DNA from: Mycobacterium hubeiense
GTDB taxonomy: Bacteria > Actinomycetota > Actinomycetes > Mycobacteriales > Mycobacteriaceae
Reading direction: 5' to 3'
DNA length: 64,000 bases
Assembly (NCBI RefSeq): GCF_002838065.1
Contig: NZ_PIZU01000028.1
Coordinates: 1 to 64,000, forward strand
A model generated the notes under the pieces. That model had not been told where the DNA came from. It saw only the letters and a program-made list of their open reading frames with translations, and searched no databases. Numbering within the stretch: the stretch's first letter is position 1; each line of letters opens with the position of its first letter. Positions 1-7,765 of this stretch are shown piece by piece. The position numbers and the translations under genes were made by a program.

Positions 1-63
1 CCGCGCAACGGTGCCTCATTCAGGTTGACAGGTTCCGCAGGACCCGGCCTCCGTCGGATCGCG

Positions 64-330
64 AGATCCGTGATGTTGCAGCTCATCGCGGACCTGCGCA
101 CGTTCGCCGTGTTATAGCTGTCGGCGGGTGTTCACTTCATGCAGGTTAGCCAGTGGTTAGGTCACGCCACATACTCATTGACGCTGGACGTTTACGGCGG
201 GTATATCCCGCAAGCGGATGGCGGCGTGCCGAACGCCTTGCCGGAGCCGCAGCCCGCCCCGGCGAAGCCAGCAGAGAAGTTGACCACCGTCATGAAGTTG
301 TTTGGGCGGCAGTATGGCGAGTTAAGGTGA
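64..330 (+). pseudogene. Tyrosine recombinase (phage-type integrase) C-terminal remnant
   Basis: The frame ending at 330 carries the C-terminal catalytic block of a tyrosine recombinase. DLR is read at 91-99 (the HxLR arginine box, with the usual following His missing). TFAVL comes next, then an in-frame TAG at 115-117, then LSAGV and QWLGHATYSLTLDVYGGY, which holds the LGH histidine and the catalytic Tyr in DVYGGY. These enzymes recombine element and host attachment sites. Here only about 90 codons survive, the stop interrupts the block and no N-terminal domain is readable before the window edge, so it should be inactive. A shortened product from the ATG at 139 could still be made but would lack the active-site arginine. 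It sits at the edge of a small cassette with a tRNA fragment on its other side. Confidence 0.7.
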
Positions 331-345
331 GCGTTGACCCTTACG

Positions 346-672
346 TCATTGGGCGCGAGGGGCGTACATGATTATGGCCACGCCCACTACACAGATCACT
401 GAACCAATGACGTCCCACCGGTCCGGCCGGAAGCCATCGAACACCATGCCCCAAGCCAGCGATCCGGCAACGAACACACCACCGTAGGCCGCCAAGATGC
501 GGCCGAAATGCGCGTCGGGTTGCAGGGTCGCGACGAACCCGTAGATGCCCAGGGCGATGACGCCGAGACCCGCCCAGCCACGTTGCTCGCGAACTCCTTG
601 CCACACGAGCCATGCGCCACCGATTTCTGCAACTGCCGCCAGGACGAAGAGAAGAACCGAGCGAACCACCAT
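346..672 (-). CDS. YnfA/UPF0060 family small membrane protein
   Basis: A 108-residue protein with about four hydrophobic helices. The family signatures [11 protein letters not shown] near residue 15 and [21 protein letters not shown] and DRWDVIGS further along mark it as UPF0060 (YnfA), a family of small inner-membrane proteins resembling small multidrug resistance exporters. The true substrate is not established. It is full length for the family, starts at ATG 672 and is last in the leftward MerR-controlled gene group. Such genes are common in mobile metal-resistance cassettes, which fits the integrase remnant next to it. Confidence 0.85.
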   Translation of the reverse strand: MVVRSVLLFVLAAVAEIGGAWLVWQGVREQRGWAGLGVIALGIYGFVATLQPDAHFGRILAAYGGVFVAGSLAWGMVFDGFRPDRWDVIGSVICVVGVAIIMYAPRAQ

Positions 673-683
673 GGGTGGCCACC

Positions 684-1012
684 CTACGAGACGTGACTAG
701 ACGATGGGGTCGTCACTTGCTCCGGTTGTGTGCAACCGCACGCCGCACCGTCTCGCGCAGAGCAAGTATCACCACCGTTCGTTCTGCGGCGGTAGTTTCG
801 TGCCTGCGTTAGCACGAGACCTAACACTCCGGCGATGATGAGTGCGTAGCCACTGGTTCCAGCCAATGAGCGCCAGCCAGCACGGTACCGAGACCAGTGA
901 GGCCCACTGCGGCCAAGATTGGAGCGACCAAGCAGCAGCTCGCGCACGCGAACGCGCCGAATCCGATGGTCGCCCACCAACGCTTTCGCCCTTGCTTTTT
1001 AACAGCAGACAC
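684..1012 (-). pseudogene. MerT/MerC-like small membrane protein, frameshifted
   Basis: From the GTG at 1012, overlapping the merR-like stop, the frame gives VSAVKKQGRKRWW and then a hydrophobic helix with FACASCCLVAPILAAVG. The vicinal Cys pair in the first helix is typical of mercuric transport proteins. After GTVLAGAHW the frame leaves homology and stops at 821. A different frame then continues with SLAGTSGYALIIAGVLGLVL and a basic Cys-containing tail ending at 684. The two halves together make one protein of about 100 residues, so a frameshift lies near 845-875. Either the gene is broken, or there is a sequencing error or programmed shift. The metal specificity is inferred, not shown. Confidence 0.6.
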
Positions 1013-1451
1013 CTGTGCCGCCCTTCGTCTCGTTTGGTGTAGTTGTTGATAAAGGCAATGGACAACAGGGATTTTCGGCGCAGGCAAGTAGGTCATCGCA
1101 CCCTGCGTCGAGTGCCAGTCGCAACATGTCGCGAACTTCTTGAAGCTCCGCCAGCTTCTGGTCTACCTCAGCCAATTTCAATGTCGCCCTTGCTTGCAGG
1201 CCTGCGTCCGACCGACTCCCGAAGCGAGTAGCGGCTAGGAGGTCGGCGACTTCTTCGAGGCTGAACCCAAGGCGTTGGGCGGCCTTGATTACGCGCATGA
1301 GCGTGACCGTCTCCTGTGGATACAAACGGTGCCCACCCAGCGACCGCTGCGGCTCACGCAGCAGGCCTCGCCGTTCGTAGTACCGCAGCGTCTCAATGTT
1401 CACCCCAGCAGCATCGGCGACCTGGCCGCTACGAAGCCTCGTCTCGTTCAT
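999..1451 (-). CDS. MerR family metal-responsive transcriptional regulator
   Basis: A 150-residue MerR protein. The N-terminal winged helix reads VADAAGVNIETLRYYERRGL and RSLGGHRLYP (residues 12-46), followed by the long dimerisation helix and a Cys-rich tail. Cysteines are at about 118, 124, 129 and 130, plus a terminal pair at 149-150. MerR-type Hg sensors use three cysteines, one just before the dimer helix. No Cys is present near residue 79-82 here, so the exact ligand is uncertain. It starts at ATG 1451, overlapping the previous gene by four bases (ATGA), and would bind the dyad centred near 1806 that controls the whole group. Confidence 0.88.
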   Translation of the reverse strand: MNETRLRSGQVADAAGVNIETLRYYERRGLLREPQRSLGGHRLYPQETVTLMRVIKAAQRLGFSLEEVADLLAATRFGSRSDAGLQARATLKLAEVDQKLAELQEVRDMLRLALDAGCDDLLACAENPCCPLPLSTTTPNETKGGTGVCC

Positions 1452-1783
1452 CGCTTCCCTAAGACCTTTACTCGCTCCGTTATGGCGTCCAGCACATCGG
1501 TCCGTGCCTGGGGCACCTCGATGTGCATCTCTACAGTCGCTCCGGCACTATCAAATCCGAAGGAAAAAAACGAGCAACACGCGACTTCCCGTGCGGCCAG
1601 GTCGTGTGCTTTTGCTTCGGAGTCTTTAGCTAGAACAAGGTCCAGTCGCGTGGCGCTGGTCCTGGCCGACCGCAACACCGACTCGGCGAATAGCTGGTCG
1701 AATTCTGCCATGCGAAGCGGTTGCTCAACGGATGGTAAGGAGCATGTCTCGGGCACCCAGCCCGGCGCTTCATTGGTTGTCAT
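1448..1783 (-). CDS. Uncharacterised small protein with CC motif, first gene of the MerR group
   Basis: A 111-residue soluble protein with no membrane helix. Visible blocks are CSLPSVEQPLRMAEFDQLF near the N-terminus and AAREVACCSFFSFGF near residue 70, followed by a ferredoxin-like hydrophobic alternation. I recognise the pattern as a small actinobacterial protein often found next to merR genes, but I know of no assigned function. The Cys near residue 14 and the Cys pair near 68-69 could bind a soft metal (inference). It is the first gene of the leftward operon. Its ATG (1783) lies only about 7 bases beyond the -10 element, so the transcript is probably leaderless. Confidence 0.75.
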   Translation of the reverse strand: MTTNEAPGWVPETCSLPSVEQPLRMAEFDQLFAESVLRSARTSATRLDLVLAKDSEAKAHDLAAREVACCSFFSFGFDSAGATVEMHIEVPQARTDVLDAITERVKVLGKR

Positions 1784-1790
1784 GAATCGA

Positions 1791-1821
1791 AGGTAAACCC
1801 GTACCTAGGTACGGAATGCAA
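1791..1821 (-). promoter_or_regulatory. MerR-type promoter/operator with 19-bp spacer
   Basis: Read leftward: -35 TTGCAT (1816-1821), a 19-base spacer containing the perfect palindrome CCGTACCTAGGTACGG (1799-1814), and -10 TTACCT (1791-1796). An over-long 19-base spacer with a CCGTAC/GTACGG dyad between -35 and -10 is the hallmark of MerR-activated promoters. Transcription would begin about at the ATG (1783), so no room exists for a ribosome binding site. Confidence 0.85.
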
Positions 1822-2006
1822 GTGCTGTCTGGTTTAGGACTGCGCGTTGTTGACCGAGGACCTCCCGGCCCCACCGTTGGCTAACACGCTCGTACCGGCG
1901 AGATACCGGCGACTGAGGGCAATTTGTAGCCGTACCGAAGGCGCACCGCGAGGTGATTTGCTGCGTACAGCTAAGTTGTTTACGCACGTCGGCGAGCTGT
2001 CGAAAA

Positions 2007-2051
2007 GGGCTCATAATCCGTTGGTCGCGGGTTTTAGTCCCGCCCGCCCCA
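2007..2051 (+). other. Decayed 3' half of a tRNA gene (CAT anticodon), probable attachment-site remnant
   Basis: The sequence reads as the anticodon loop CTCATAA, variable region, T stem GCGGG/CCCGC, acceptor strand CCGCCCC and discriminator A. No matching 5' acceptor or D arm exists upstream. The T loop reads TTTTAGT instead of the usual TTCRANT form, so two conserved positions are changed. Integrases of the tyrosine type cross over in tRNA 3' ends and leave exactly such a half copy at one junction. The remaining part of 1822-2067 holds no gene I can support. Confidence 0.55.
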
Positions 2052-2067
2052 CTTCAGACGCCCTTAC

Positions 2068-2502
2068 TCAGTCCAGGTCGGCGAGGGCCTTGCGGGCGGC
2101 CTCTAGTTCGGTTTCGAGGGCGGCAACCCTGGCGGCCTGCTGGGAGCGCGCCTCTTCGATCAACTCGTCGATCGGGGTGGAGAGATCCTCGTGCAGTTGC
2201 TTGGCCGCGCGGGAGACGGCCGCTGCCGCCACTGCGAGATCACGCGCCACGTAGGTGGAACCCCGCTTGAGCTCGGCGCGCCATTCCCCGTCTGCGGTGC
2301 CCGTGACGGTGAGGGTCAGCTCGAGAGTCTTCGTCTTCTTGCCGGCCGCCTTCTTGGCCGCAGGCTTCTTCGGCTTTTCGACGGCAGCTGGCTCGGGCGC
2401 CGATGAACTTGTCGGCGAGGTGTTTTCGACAGATGAATGCAATGCGGCGGGCGTGTCGGAGTCGGTATGCGGCGCTTCTGCTACCAGAGTGTCTACAGTC
2501 AT
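2068..2502 (-). CDS. DUF6319-type conserved actinobacterial protein
   Basis: A 144-residue protein from the ATG at 2502 (MTVDTLVAEA). I prefer this start because the 38 codons upstream lack family character. It has an acidic, Ser/Ala/Pro-rich N-terminus, a lysine-rich AT-hook-like stretch (KPKKPAAKKAAGKKTK, about 46-62) and a C-terminal domain with TVTGTADGEWRAEL, then a coiled-coil tail ending LETELEAARKALADL. I assign it to the DUF6319 family from pattern memory; function is unknown. The basic linker would suit nucleic-acid or envelope-charge binding, which is inference only. The leftward gene is downstream of the penicillin-binding protein but separated from it by about 170 bases. Confidence 0.6.
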   Translation of the reverse strand: MTVDTLVAEAPHTDSDTPAALHSSVENTSPTSSSAPEPAAVEKPKKPAAKKAAGKKTKTLELTLTVTGTADGEWRAELKRGSTYVARDLAVAAAAVSRAAKQLHEDLSTPIDELIEEARSQQAARVAALETELEAARKALADLD

Positions 2503-2669
2503 CGTTGCGGCGAACCCCTTCTGAATATCGCCCCGCAGTCGGCGGGCTGGACTCCATGCTATTAGAACATTTGTTCGACCGCGAATCAACTCGCCGCTGA
2601 GGTCGCTCAAGACCATGGACCGGCGGCCAAGGGGTCAATCATCCTGTGGCACAAGGGAAGATAGCCAGC

Positions 2670-5198
2670 CTAGAACGGCGGCGGAGCAGGCGGCGCGACC
2701 GGGGGAGGCGGTGCCGGCGCCGGGGGAGGTGGCGGGGGTGCCGGGGGAGGCGGTGCCGGCGGGGGCAGGGTTATCGGCGGCAGCCCGGGGATCTCGACGA
2801 CGTTGCCCGGGAGTGGCGGCGGTGCCTCCGGCGGCGGTGGCGGCGCGGGCGGTGGTGGCGCGTTGTAGTCGTAGTCGTAGCGCGGCTGGTAGACCGGGGC
2901 CGGGACATAGCCGGTGCTGGTATTGATCGTGATGATCGAACCGGGGATGGTCTTGCCTGTCGGGGTCGTCCCCACCACTGAACCCTTCGGCGCGCTGTTG
3001 TTGACTGGCGTGGGGTGTTCGGAGACTCGGAAACCGGCTTCTTCCAAACGTTTACGCGCCGCATCGAACTTAAGGCCGGTGATGCTGGGCACTTCGCTGC
3101 CGGCGCCGCCATCGACATAGCGCGGGTCGGTTGGGGGCATGGCAATTGGGCCGAAGTGGTCGGCGATCGGATCCATCGCCCGATACCAAGTGACGGCGGG
3201 TTCGGAACCGCCATATAAGTTGCCGTCACCGCACTTTCGCAGCGGGTACGAGCACAGACCCGACGGGTTCGGGGAGTCGTCGAAGATGTAGTTCGCCGCG
3301 GCGAACTGGTTGGTGAAGCCCAGGAACGCCGATGATCGGTGCGATTCGGTGGTACCGGTCTTGCCGGCCATCGGCAGGTTCCAGTCCACCGAACCCGCTG
3401 CGGCGGTGGCGGTTCCGCCCGTGTGGTCCTTGCCCAATGCGTTGGTCAGCGTGTTGGCAAGGCCTTCGGGTACCGCTTGCTCGCAGGGGACCGTTTCCAC
3501 GCCCACCTCACGGCCGTGGCGGTCAATCACCTGTTCGATGGGGGTCGGCGGGCACCACACACCGCCCGAGGCCAGCGTCGCTCCGACATTGGACAGTTCG
3601 AGCGCATTGATCTCGAGCGGACCGAGCGTGAAGGATCCGATATTCTGCCGCTTGACGTAATCGGCGATGCTTTCGTCGGAGTTCGGAACATACGCGCGGG
3701 CGCTGCCCGGCTCGGCATACGAGCGAAGCCCCAATCTGACCGCCATATCCACCGCGGGCGGCACCCCGATCTGGGCGATGAGTCTGGCGAACGCGGTGTT
3801 GGGCGACTGGGCCAGCGCATCGGTGACATTCAACGGGCTGCGGTATCCGCGGGCGTTTCTCACGCACCAGGTTTCCGCAGGACATCCAGGGCTATCGCTG
3901 TTGCCCAGGCGCTTGCCCTGAAAGGTGTGGGGGACGTCGAGTTGAGTATTGATCCCCATCCCCATCTCGAGTGCCGCGGCCGTGGTGAAGATCTTGAAGA
4001 TCGACCCGGCGCCGTCGCCGACCAAGGAAAAGGGTTGCGGTTGCACGGTCTGACCGGCGTCGAGGTCCAGTCCATAGGTGCGGCTGTCGGCCATCGCGAC
4101 CACCCGGTGCGCGTCTTTGCCCGGCCGGATCACGCTCATCACACTCGCGACACCGTCGGCTGCGGGGTCTGCCACCTGGTCGATCGCTGATTTCACGCTG
4201 TGCTGCACCTTGGGATCGAGGGTCGTGCGGATCAGGTAGCCGTTTCGTGCGACCTCTTCCATGCTGATGCCCGAGCGCTCCAGGTATTGCAGTGCATATT
4301 CGCAGAAGAACGCGCGGTTGCCGGCGGCGATGCAGCCGTTCGGCAGCGGATCGGCTTTCGGCAGTACCCCCAACGGCTCGGACTTGGCCGCGCGCAATTC
4401 GTCGGCCTTATCGGGCATGTACTGAATCATGATGTCCAGCACGGTGTTTCGTCGCGCGAGGGCGCCCTCTGGGTTCGTGTAGGGGTTCAGCGCACTGGTG
4501 GATCGCACCACGCCGGCCAGCAGCGCAGCCTGCTGCCAGTTGAGTTCAGCGGCGTTGACGCCGAAGTAGGTGCGCGCGGCATCCTGCACGCCGAAGGCTC
4601 CGTTGCCGAACGACACCAGGTTCAGATAACGGGCCAGTATCTCCTCCTTGTCGAGGGCTTTGTCCAGCGCCAGCGCCATCCGTATCTCGCGCAGCTTGCG
4701 CGCTGGGCTGACCTCTACTGCGGCCCGACGTTCTGCGTCGGTTTGCGCCTTGACCAGGAGGTTGTAGTTCTTGACGTACTGCTGCTCGATGGTCGATCCG
4801 CCGCGGGTTTCCTCGGCGCCGCGCAGATAACCCATGATCGCGTTGAGCGTGGCTTGCACATCCACACCGTTGTGCTCGGCGAAGCGTTTGTCCTCGATTG
4901 CCACGATCGCCAGCTTCATGGTGTCGGCGATCCGGTGGCTGGGCACCACCCATCGGCGCTGCTCGTACAGCCATGCGATCGGTGTTCCCGCAGCGTCGAC
5001 CATGGTGGAGACGATCGGTGCCTCATCCTTGAGCATTTGATCGAAGTCCTGGGACACCGTCGCGGAGACGCGGCTGGTCATCATCCCGGCACTGCCGACG
5101 AGCGGGAAAAGCAACGCCGCCACAAGGAGCCCCGCCAGCACACAATGCATGGCCAGTCTGGCTAACGTGGCCCTCAACCGCGGCGGCGGCTCGGACAT
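2670..5198 (-). CDS. PonA2-type bifunctional class A penicillin-binding protein with PASTA domain
   Basis: An 842-residue peptidoglycan synthase. After a short cytoplasmic tail there is one membrane anchor (about 14-40). The glycosyltransferase-51 domain has catalytic Glu102 in EDKRFAEHNG and RGGSTIEQQYVKN. The transpeptidase domain has nucleophile Ser399 in GSIFK, a SPN motif and Lys613 in GKTGTTESH. One PASTA domain spans roughly 703-768 and is followed by a long Pro/Ala-rich tail. It polymerises and cross-links glycan strands outside the membrane. The sequence is closest to mycobacterial PonA2, but whiB4, the usual neighbour of ponA2, is absent. It may therefore be the extra PonA2 paralogue known in fast growers (M. 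smegmatis ponA3), so I give no symbol. Confidence 0.93.
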   Translation of the reverse strand: MSEPPPRLRATLARLAMHCVLAGLLVAALLFPLVGSAGMMTSRVSATVSQDFDQMLKDEAPIVSTMVDAAGTPIAWLYEQRRWVVPSHRIADTMKLAIVAIEDKRFAEHNGVDVQATLNAIMGYLRGAEETRGGSTIEQQYVKNYNLLVKAQTDAERRAAVEVSPARKLREIRMALALDKALDKEEILARYLNLVSFGNGAFGVQDAARTYFGVNAAELNWQQAALLAGVVRSTSALNPYTNPEGALARRNTVLDIMIQYMPDKADELRAAKSEPLGVLPKADPLPNGCIAAGNRAFFCEYALQYLERSGISMEEVARNGYLIRTTLDPKVQHSVKSAIDQVADPAADGVASVMSVIRPGKDAHRVVAMADSRTYGLDLDAGQTVQPQPFSLVGDGAGSIFKIFTTAAALEMGMGINTQLDVPHTFQGKRLGNSDSPGCPAETWCVRNARGYRSPLNVTDALAQSPNTAFARLIAQIGVPPAVDMAVRLGLRSYAEPGSARAYVPNSDESIADYVKRQNIGSFTLGPLEINALELSNVGATLASGGVWCPPTPIEQVIDRHGREVGVETVPCEQAVPEGLANTLTNALGKDHTGGTATAAAGSVDWNLPMAGKTGTTESHRSSAFLGFTNQFAAANYIFDDSPNPSGLCSYPLRKCGDGNLYGGSEPAVTWYRAMDPIADHFGPIAMPPTDPRYVDGGAGSEVPSITGLKFDAARKRLEEAGFRVSEHPTPVNNSAPKGSVVGTTPTGKTIPGSIITINTSTGYVPAPVYQPRYDYDYNAPPPPAPPPPPEAPPPLPGNVVEIPGLPPITLPPPAPPPPAPPPPPPAPAPPPPVAPPAPPPF

Positions 5199-5633
5199 GT
5201 ACTCCAGCCTAGAGCGTTCCCGATCTACGCTTGGGTTAATCCAAATAAATTGTTAGGCGCGTTGGTATCTCGCGGTGGCGCCACGGCGGCGCCGTCGTCA
5301 CGGACCCGATCCGAGCCGACTGACACCAACCGAATCACTGGGCTTGGCAAGCATTTCCAAGGGTGTCATGCGAAACTATTCTGCGGCACCGCGATTGGCC
5401 TTCCCGGCGGCGGATGGGCTGCTGCGGCAATCGGGCGGGCGTCGCCGTGCCGTGTCCGCATATCCTCACCGTGCGCGAATGCCTGGACTTACGGACATAG
5501 CCCGTCCGACGCCGCCCGCCTCACTTCAACCTGAATCCTTGCTCGACAGTTGACCCCGACCTGCGCAACGATCTGGTGAGGTATATGAATTAGTCGACCC
5601 AGGTACGCAGTCAACCCGCCGGGGAGGGGATGC
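5199..5633. other. Divergent intergenic region between the PBP and the methyltransferase
   Basis: 435 bases without a supportable gene; the short open frames here show no family pattern. A small inverted repeat TTGG-N6-CCAA lies at 5231-5244 on the PBP side. On the methyltransferase side an AT-rich TATATGAAT (5582-5590) could be a -10 region. A purine-rich GGGGAGGGG (5621-5629) sits at good ribosome-binding distance from ATG 5634. Confidence 0.5.
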
Positions 5634-6521
5634 ATGGCTGACAAAAGGTCACCCGCGACCGCGATGCGGCCGCTCTACGAGGACGTTCAGGCTCATTACG
5701 ACCTTTCGAACGATTTTTTCGCGTTGTTCCAGGACCCGTCGCGGACCTACAGTTGTGCGTTCTTCGAGCGCGACGACATGACGCTCCAAGAGGCCCAGCT
5801 GGCAAAAATCGACCTCGCACTCGGGAAGCTGGATCTTCAGCCCGGTATGACGCTGCTCGACATCGGCTGCGGCTGGGGTTCGCTGATGAAACGCGCGGTG
5901 GAGCGCTATGACGTCAACGTCGTCGGATTGACGCTGAGCAAGAACCAGTGCGCGTTGGGTCAGCAGATCCTCGATGAGATCGACACCGACCGCAGCCGCC
6001 GGATGCTCCTGCACGGCTGGGAGGAATTCGACGAGCCCGTCGACCGTGTCGTCAGCATCGAGGCGTTCGAGGCCTTCCCGAAGGATCGCTACAAGGCCTT
6101 CTTCGACACCTGCTACCGCGTGCTTCCCGACGACGGCCGGATGGTGCTGCAGACGATCATGACCCATCCGTTCCGCACCTGGTCCGACATCGGCCTCAAG
6201 GTCACGATGAGCGACCTCAAGTTCGCCCTGTTCATCGGCAAGGAGATCTTCCCGGGCGGGGCGCTGCCGGGCCGCGACGACATCCACGAGTTCTCCGGTG
6301 CTGCCGGGTTCACGGTGGAGGAAACGCAGATGCTGAACGCGCATTACGTCCGGACCCTGGACACGTGGGCGGCGGCCTTGGAGGCCCATCGCGACGAGGC
6401 GATCGCCGCCACGTCCGAGGAGGTTTACAACCGCTATATGAAGTACCTGACCGGATGCTCGGACTTCTTCCAGCGCGGCATCTCCGAGGTAGGCCAGTTC
6501 ACCCTCACGAAGAGTCAGTAG
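5634..6521 (+). CDS. Mycolic acid cyclopropane synthase family methyltransferase (UmaA-like)
   Basis: A 295-residue SAM-dependent methyltransferase of the CmaA/MmaA/PcaA/UmaA family, which modify unsaturated meromycolate chains on AcpM. Visible are [27 protein letters not shown], the SAM glycine loop DIGCGWGSL (about 77-85) and the C-terminal [12 protein letters not shown]. The active-site region reads SIEAFEAF: the bicarbonate-ligating Glu is kept (Glu146), but the usual SIGAFEHF glycine and histidine are replaced. The His that follows in VLHTI is Gln173, as I recall also for UmaA. The Tyr in HYVRTL is kept. The start is fixed by GGGGAGGGG upstream. The gene converges on, and overlaps by 7 bases, the altered KAS gene. 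Substrate unknown. Confidence 0.88.
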   Translation: MADKRSPATAMRPLYEDVQAHYDLSNDFFALFQDPSRTYSCAFFERDDMTLQEAQLAKIDLALGKLDLQPGMTLLDIGCGWGSLMKRAVERYDVNVVGLTLSKNQCALGQQILDEIDTDRSRRMLLHGWEEFDEPVDRVVSIEAFEAFPKDRYKAFFDTCYRVLPDDGRMVLQTIMTHPFRTWSDIGLKVTMSDLKFALFIGKEIFPGGALPGRDDIHEFSGAAGFTVEETQMLNAHYVRTLDTWAAALEAHRDEAIAATSEEVYNRYMKYLTGCSDFFQRGISEVGQFTLTKSQ

Positions 6522-7765
6522 GCGCCGAACACCAGCACCACGTTGTACCCGCCGAAGCCGAACGAATTCGAGACGGCGTAGCGGTACTGACCGCGGCGTC
6601 GGTCGCCGGCCACCACGTCCAGATCGATCTGCGGGTCCAGGTTTTCCAGGTTGAGCGTGGGTGGCACGACGCCGTCCCGCAACGCGTGGACGGTCAGCAC
6701 CGCCTCCATCGCTCCGGTGGATCCCAACGATGTGCCCAGTGCCGCCTTGGGTGCGTACACCGCCGGGGAGTGGCTGCCGAACGCGTTGCGGATCGCACGG
6801 GCTTCGGCCACGTCGCCGACGGTGGTGCCGGTGGCGTGGGCGTTGATGTGATCGATGTCCTTCGGCGTCAGACCGGCCACCTCGATGGCACGGGTGATCG
6901 CATCGCCTGCGCGTTCTCCGGTGGGGTCAGGCTCGACGGGGTGGTAGGCATCCGATGTCATCGCCGCACCCATCACGCGACCCAGCACCCGGGCCCCCCG
7001 CGCCTTCGCGTGTTCCTCGGTCTCGATGAGCATCAGCGCGCCACCCTCGCCGAACACCATGCCGTCGCGATCCTTGTCGAACGGGCGGCAGGCGCCCGCT
7101 GGATCGTCGTTGTTGGTCGACAACAGGCCCAGCCGCCAGAACGCGGCGATTGGGGTGGCTTCGATGCCCGTCTCCACGCCACCGCAGATCGCGATGTCGG
7201 CTTCGCCGAGAACGATGCTCCGCCACGCCTGCGCGATGGCCGCGGCGCCCGACGCGTCGGCCATCACCGGCGAGATCATGCCCGCTTTCGCCTGACGGTC
7301 CAGGCCGATGGCCGCGGCCGGCGCGTTGGGCATGTGCATCTGCACCGTCAGCGGCGTCATCGCGCGCAGCCCGCGCTTCTTCCACTCCCCGTACTGCCTC
7401 GGGATGTCTTCTGTGGTGCCCAGCGCCAACCCGCAGGACACCAGCAGTCGCCCGGTGTCGACCTCCGGCGAACCGGCGCTTTCCCAGAGTCGCCGGCTCA
7501 GCACCGTCGACATCTGCTGCATGTAGGAGAGTCGGCGCTGTTCGATGCGGCTCAGCGTCTCGGAAAGGTCTTCGCGCAACTGGCCGCCGATGCGCACCGG
7601 TAGATCGAATTCCTCGACGAAGGGGCTATCCAGTTCGCGGATGCCGCTTCGGCCGTCCAACAGGTACTTCCACGTGTCTTCTGCGTCCGATGCGAGTGAA
7701 GTCGTCGCAGCAACCGCGGTGACAACGACATCAGGCAATCCATTGCCGGTGGCGAGGCCTGCCAT
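6515..7765 (-). CDS. KasA/KasB-like beta-ketoacyl-ACP synthase homologue lacking catalytic Cys and one His
   Basis: A 416-residue protein with the full thiolase fold of mycobacterial KasA/KasB and many identical blocks ([45 protein letters not shown]). The condensing triad is broken. The position of KasA Cys171 is Asp170 ([12 protein letters not shown] instead of [12 protein letters not shown]). The second His (KasA His345, ALGHS) is Thr345 (ALGTS). The first His (His310 in NAHAT) remains, and the terminal GFGGHNV is GFGGYNV. Normal condensation is therefore unlikely. Possible roles are a chain-length-factor-like partner of KasA/KasB, an acyl-ACP binder or a decarboxylase (inference). The real kasA and kasB lie at 47.6-50.1 kb. 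Start ATG 7765. Confidence 0.9.
   Translation of the reverse strand: MAGLATGNGLPDVVVTAVAATTSLASDAEDTWKYLLDGRSGIRELDSPFVEEFDLPVRIGGQLREDLSETLSRIEQRRLSYMQQMSTVLSRRLWESAGSPEVDTGRLLVSCGLALGTTEDIPRQYGEWKKRGLRAMTPLTVQMHMPNAPAAAIGLDRQAKAGMISPVMADASGAAAIAQAWRSIVLGEADIAICGGVETGIEATPIAAFWRLGLLSTNNDDPAGACRPFDKDRDGMVFGEGGALMLIETEEHAKARGARVLGRVMGAAMTSDAYHPVEPDPTGERAGDAITRAIEVAGLTPKDIDHINAHATGTTVGDVAEARAIRNAFGSHSPAVYAPKAALGTSLGSTGAMEAVLTVHALRDGVVPPTLNLENLDPQIDLDVVAGDRRRGQYRYAVSNSFGFGGYNVVLVFGAY

Noticed and set aside
5250-5553. Two overlapping rightward open frames of about 93 codons
   Set aside because: High-GC shadows in the divergent region, no ribosome binding site or family pattern.
6515-7765. KAS-like protein as a KSQ-type malonyl decarboxylase
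   Set aside because: KSQ domains keep both histidines and have Gln at the Cys site; here Asp and Thr are found, so the analogy is weak. Kept only as one possibility.
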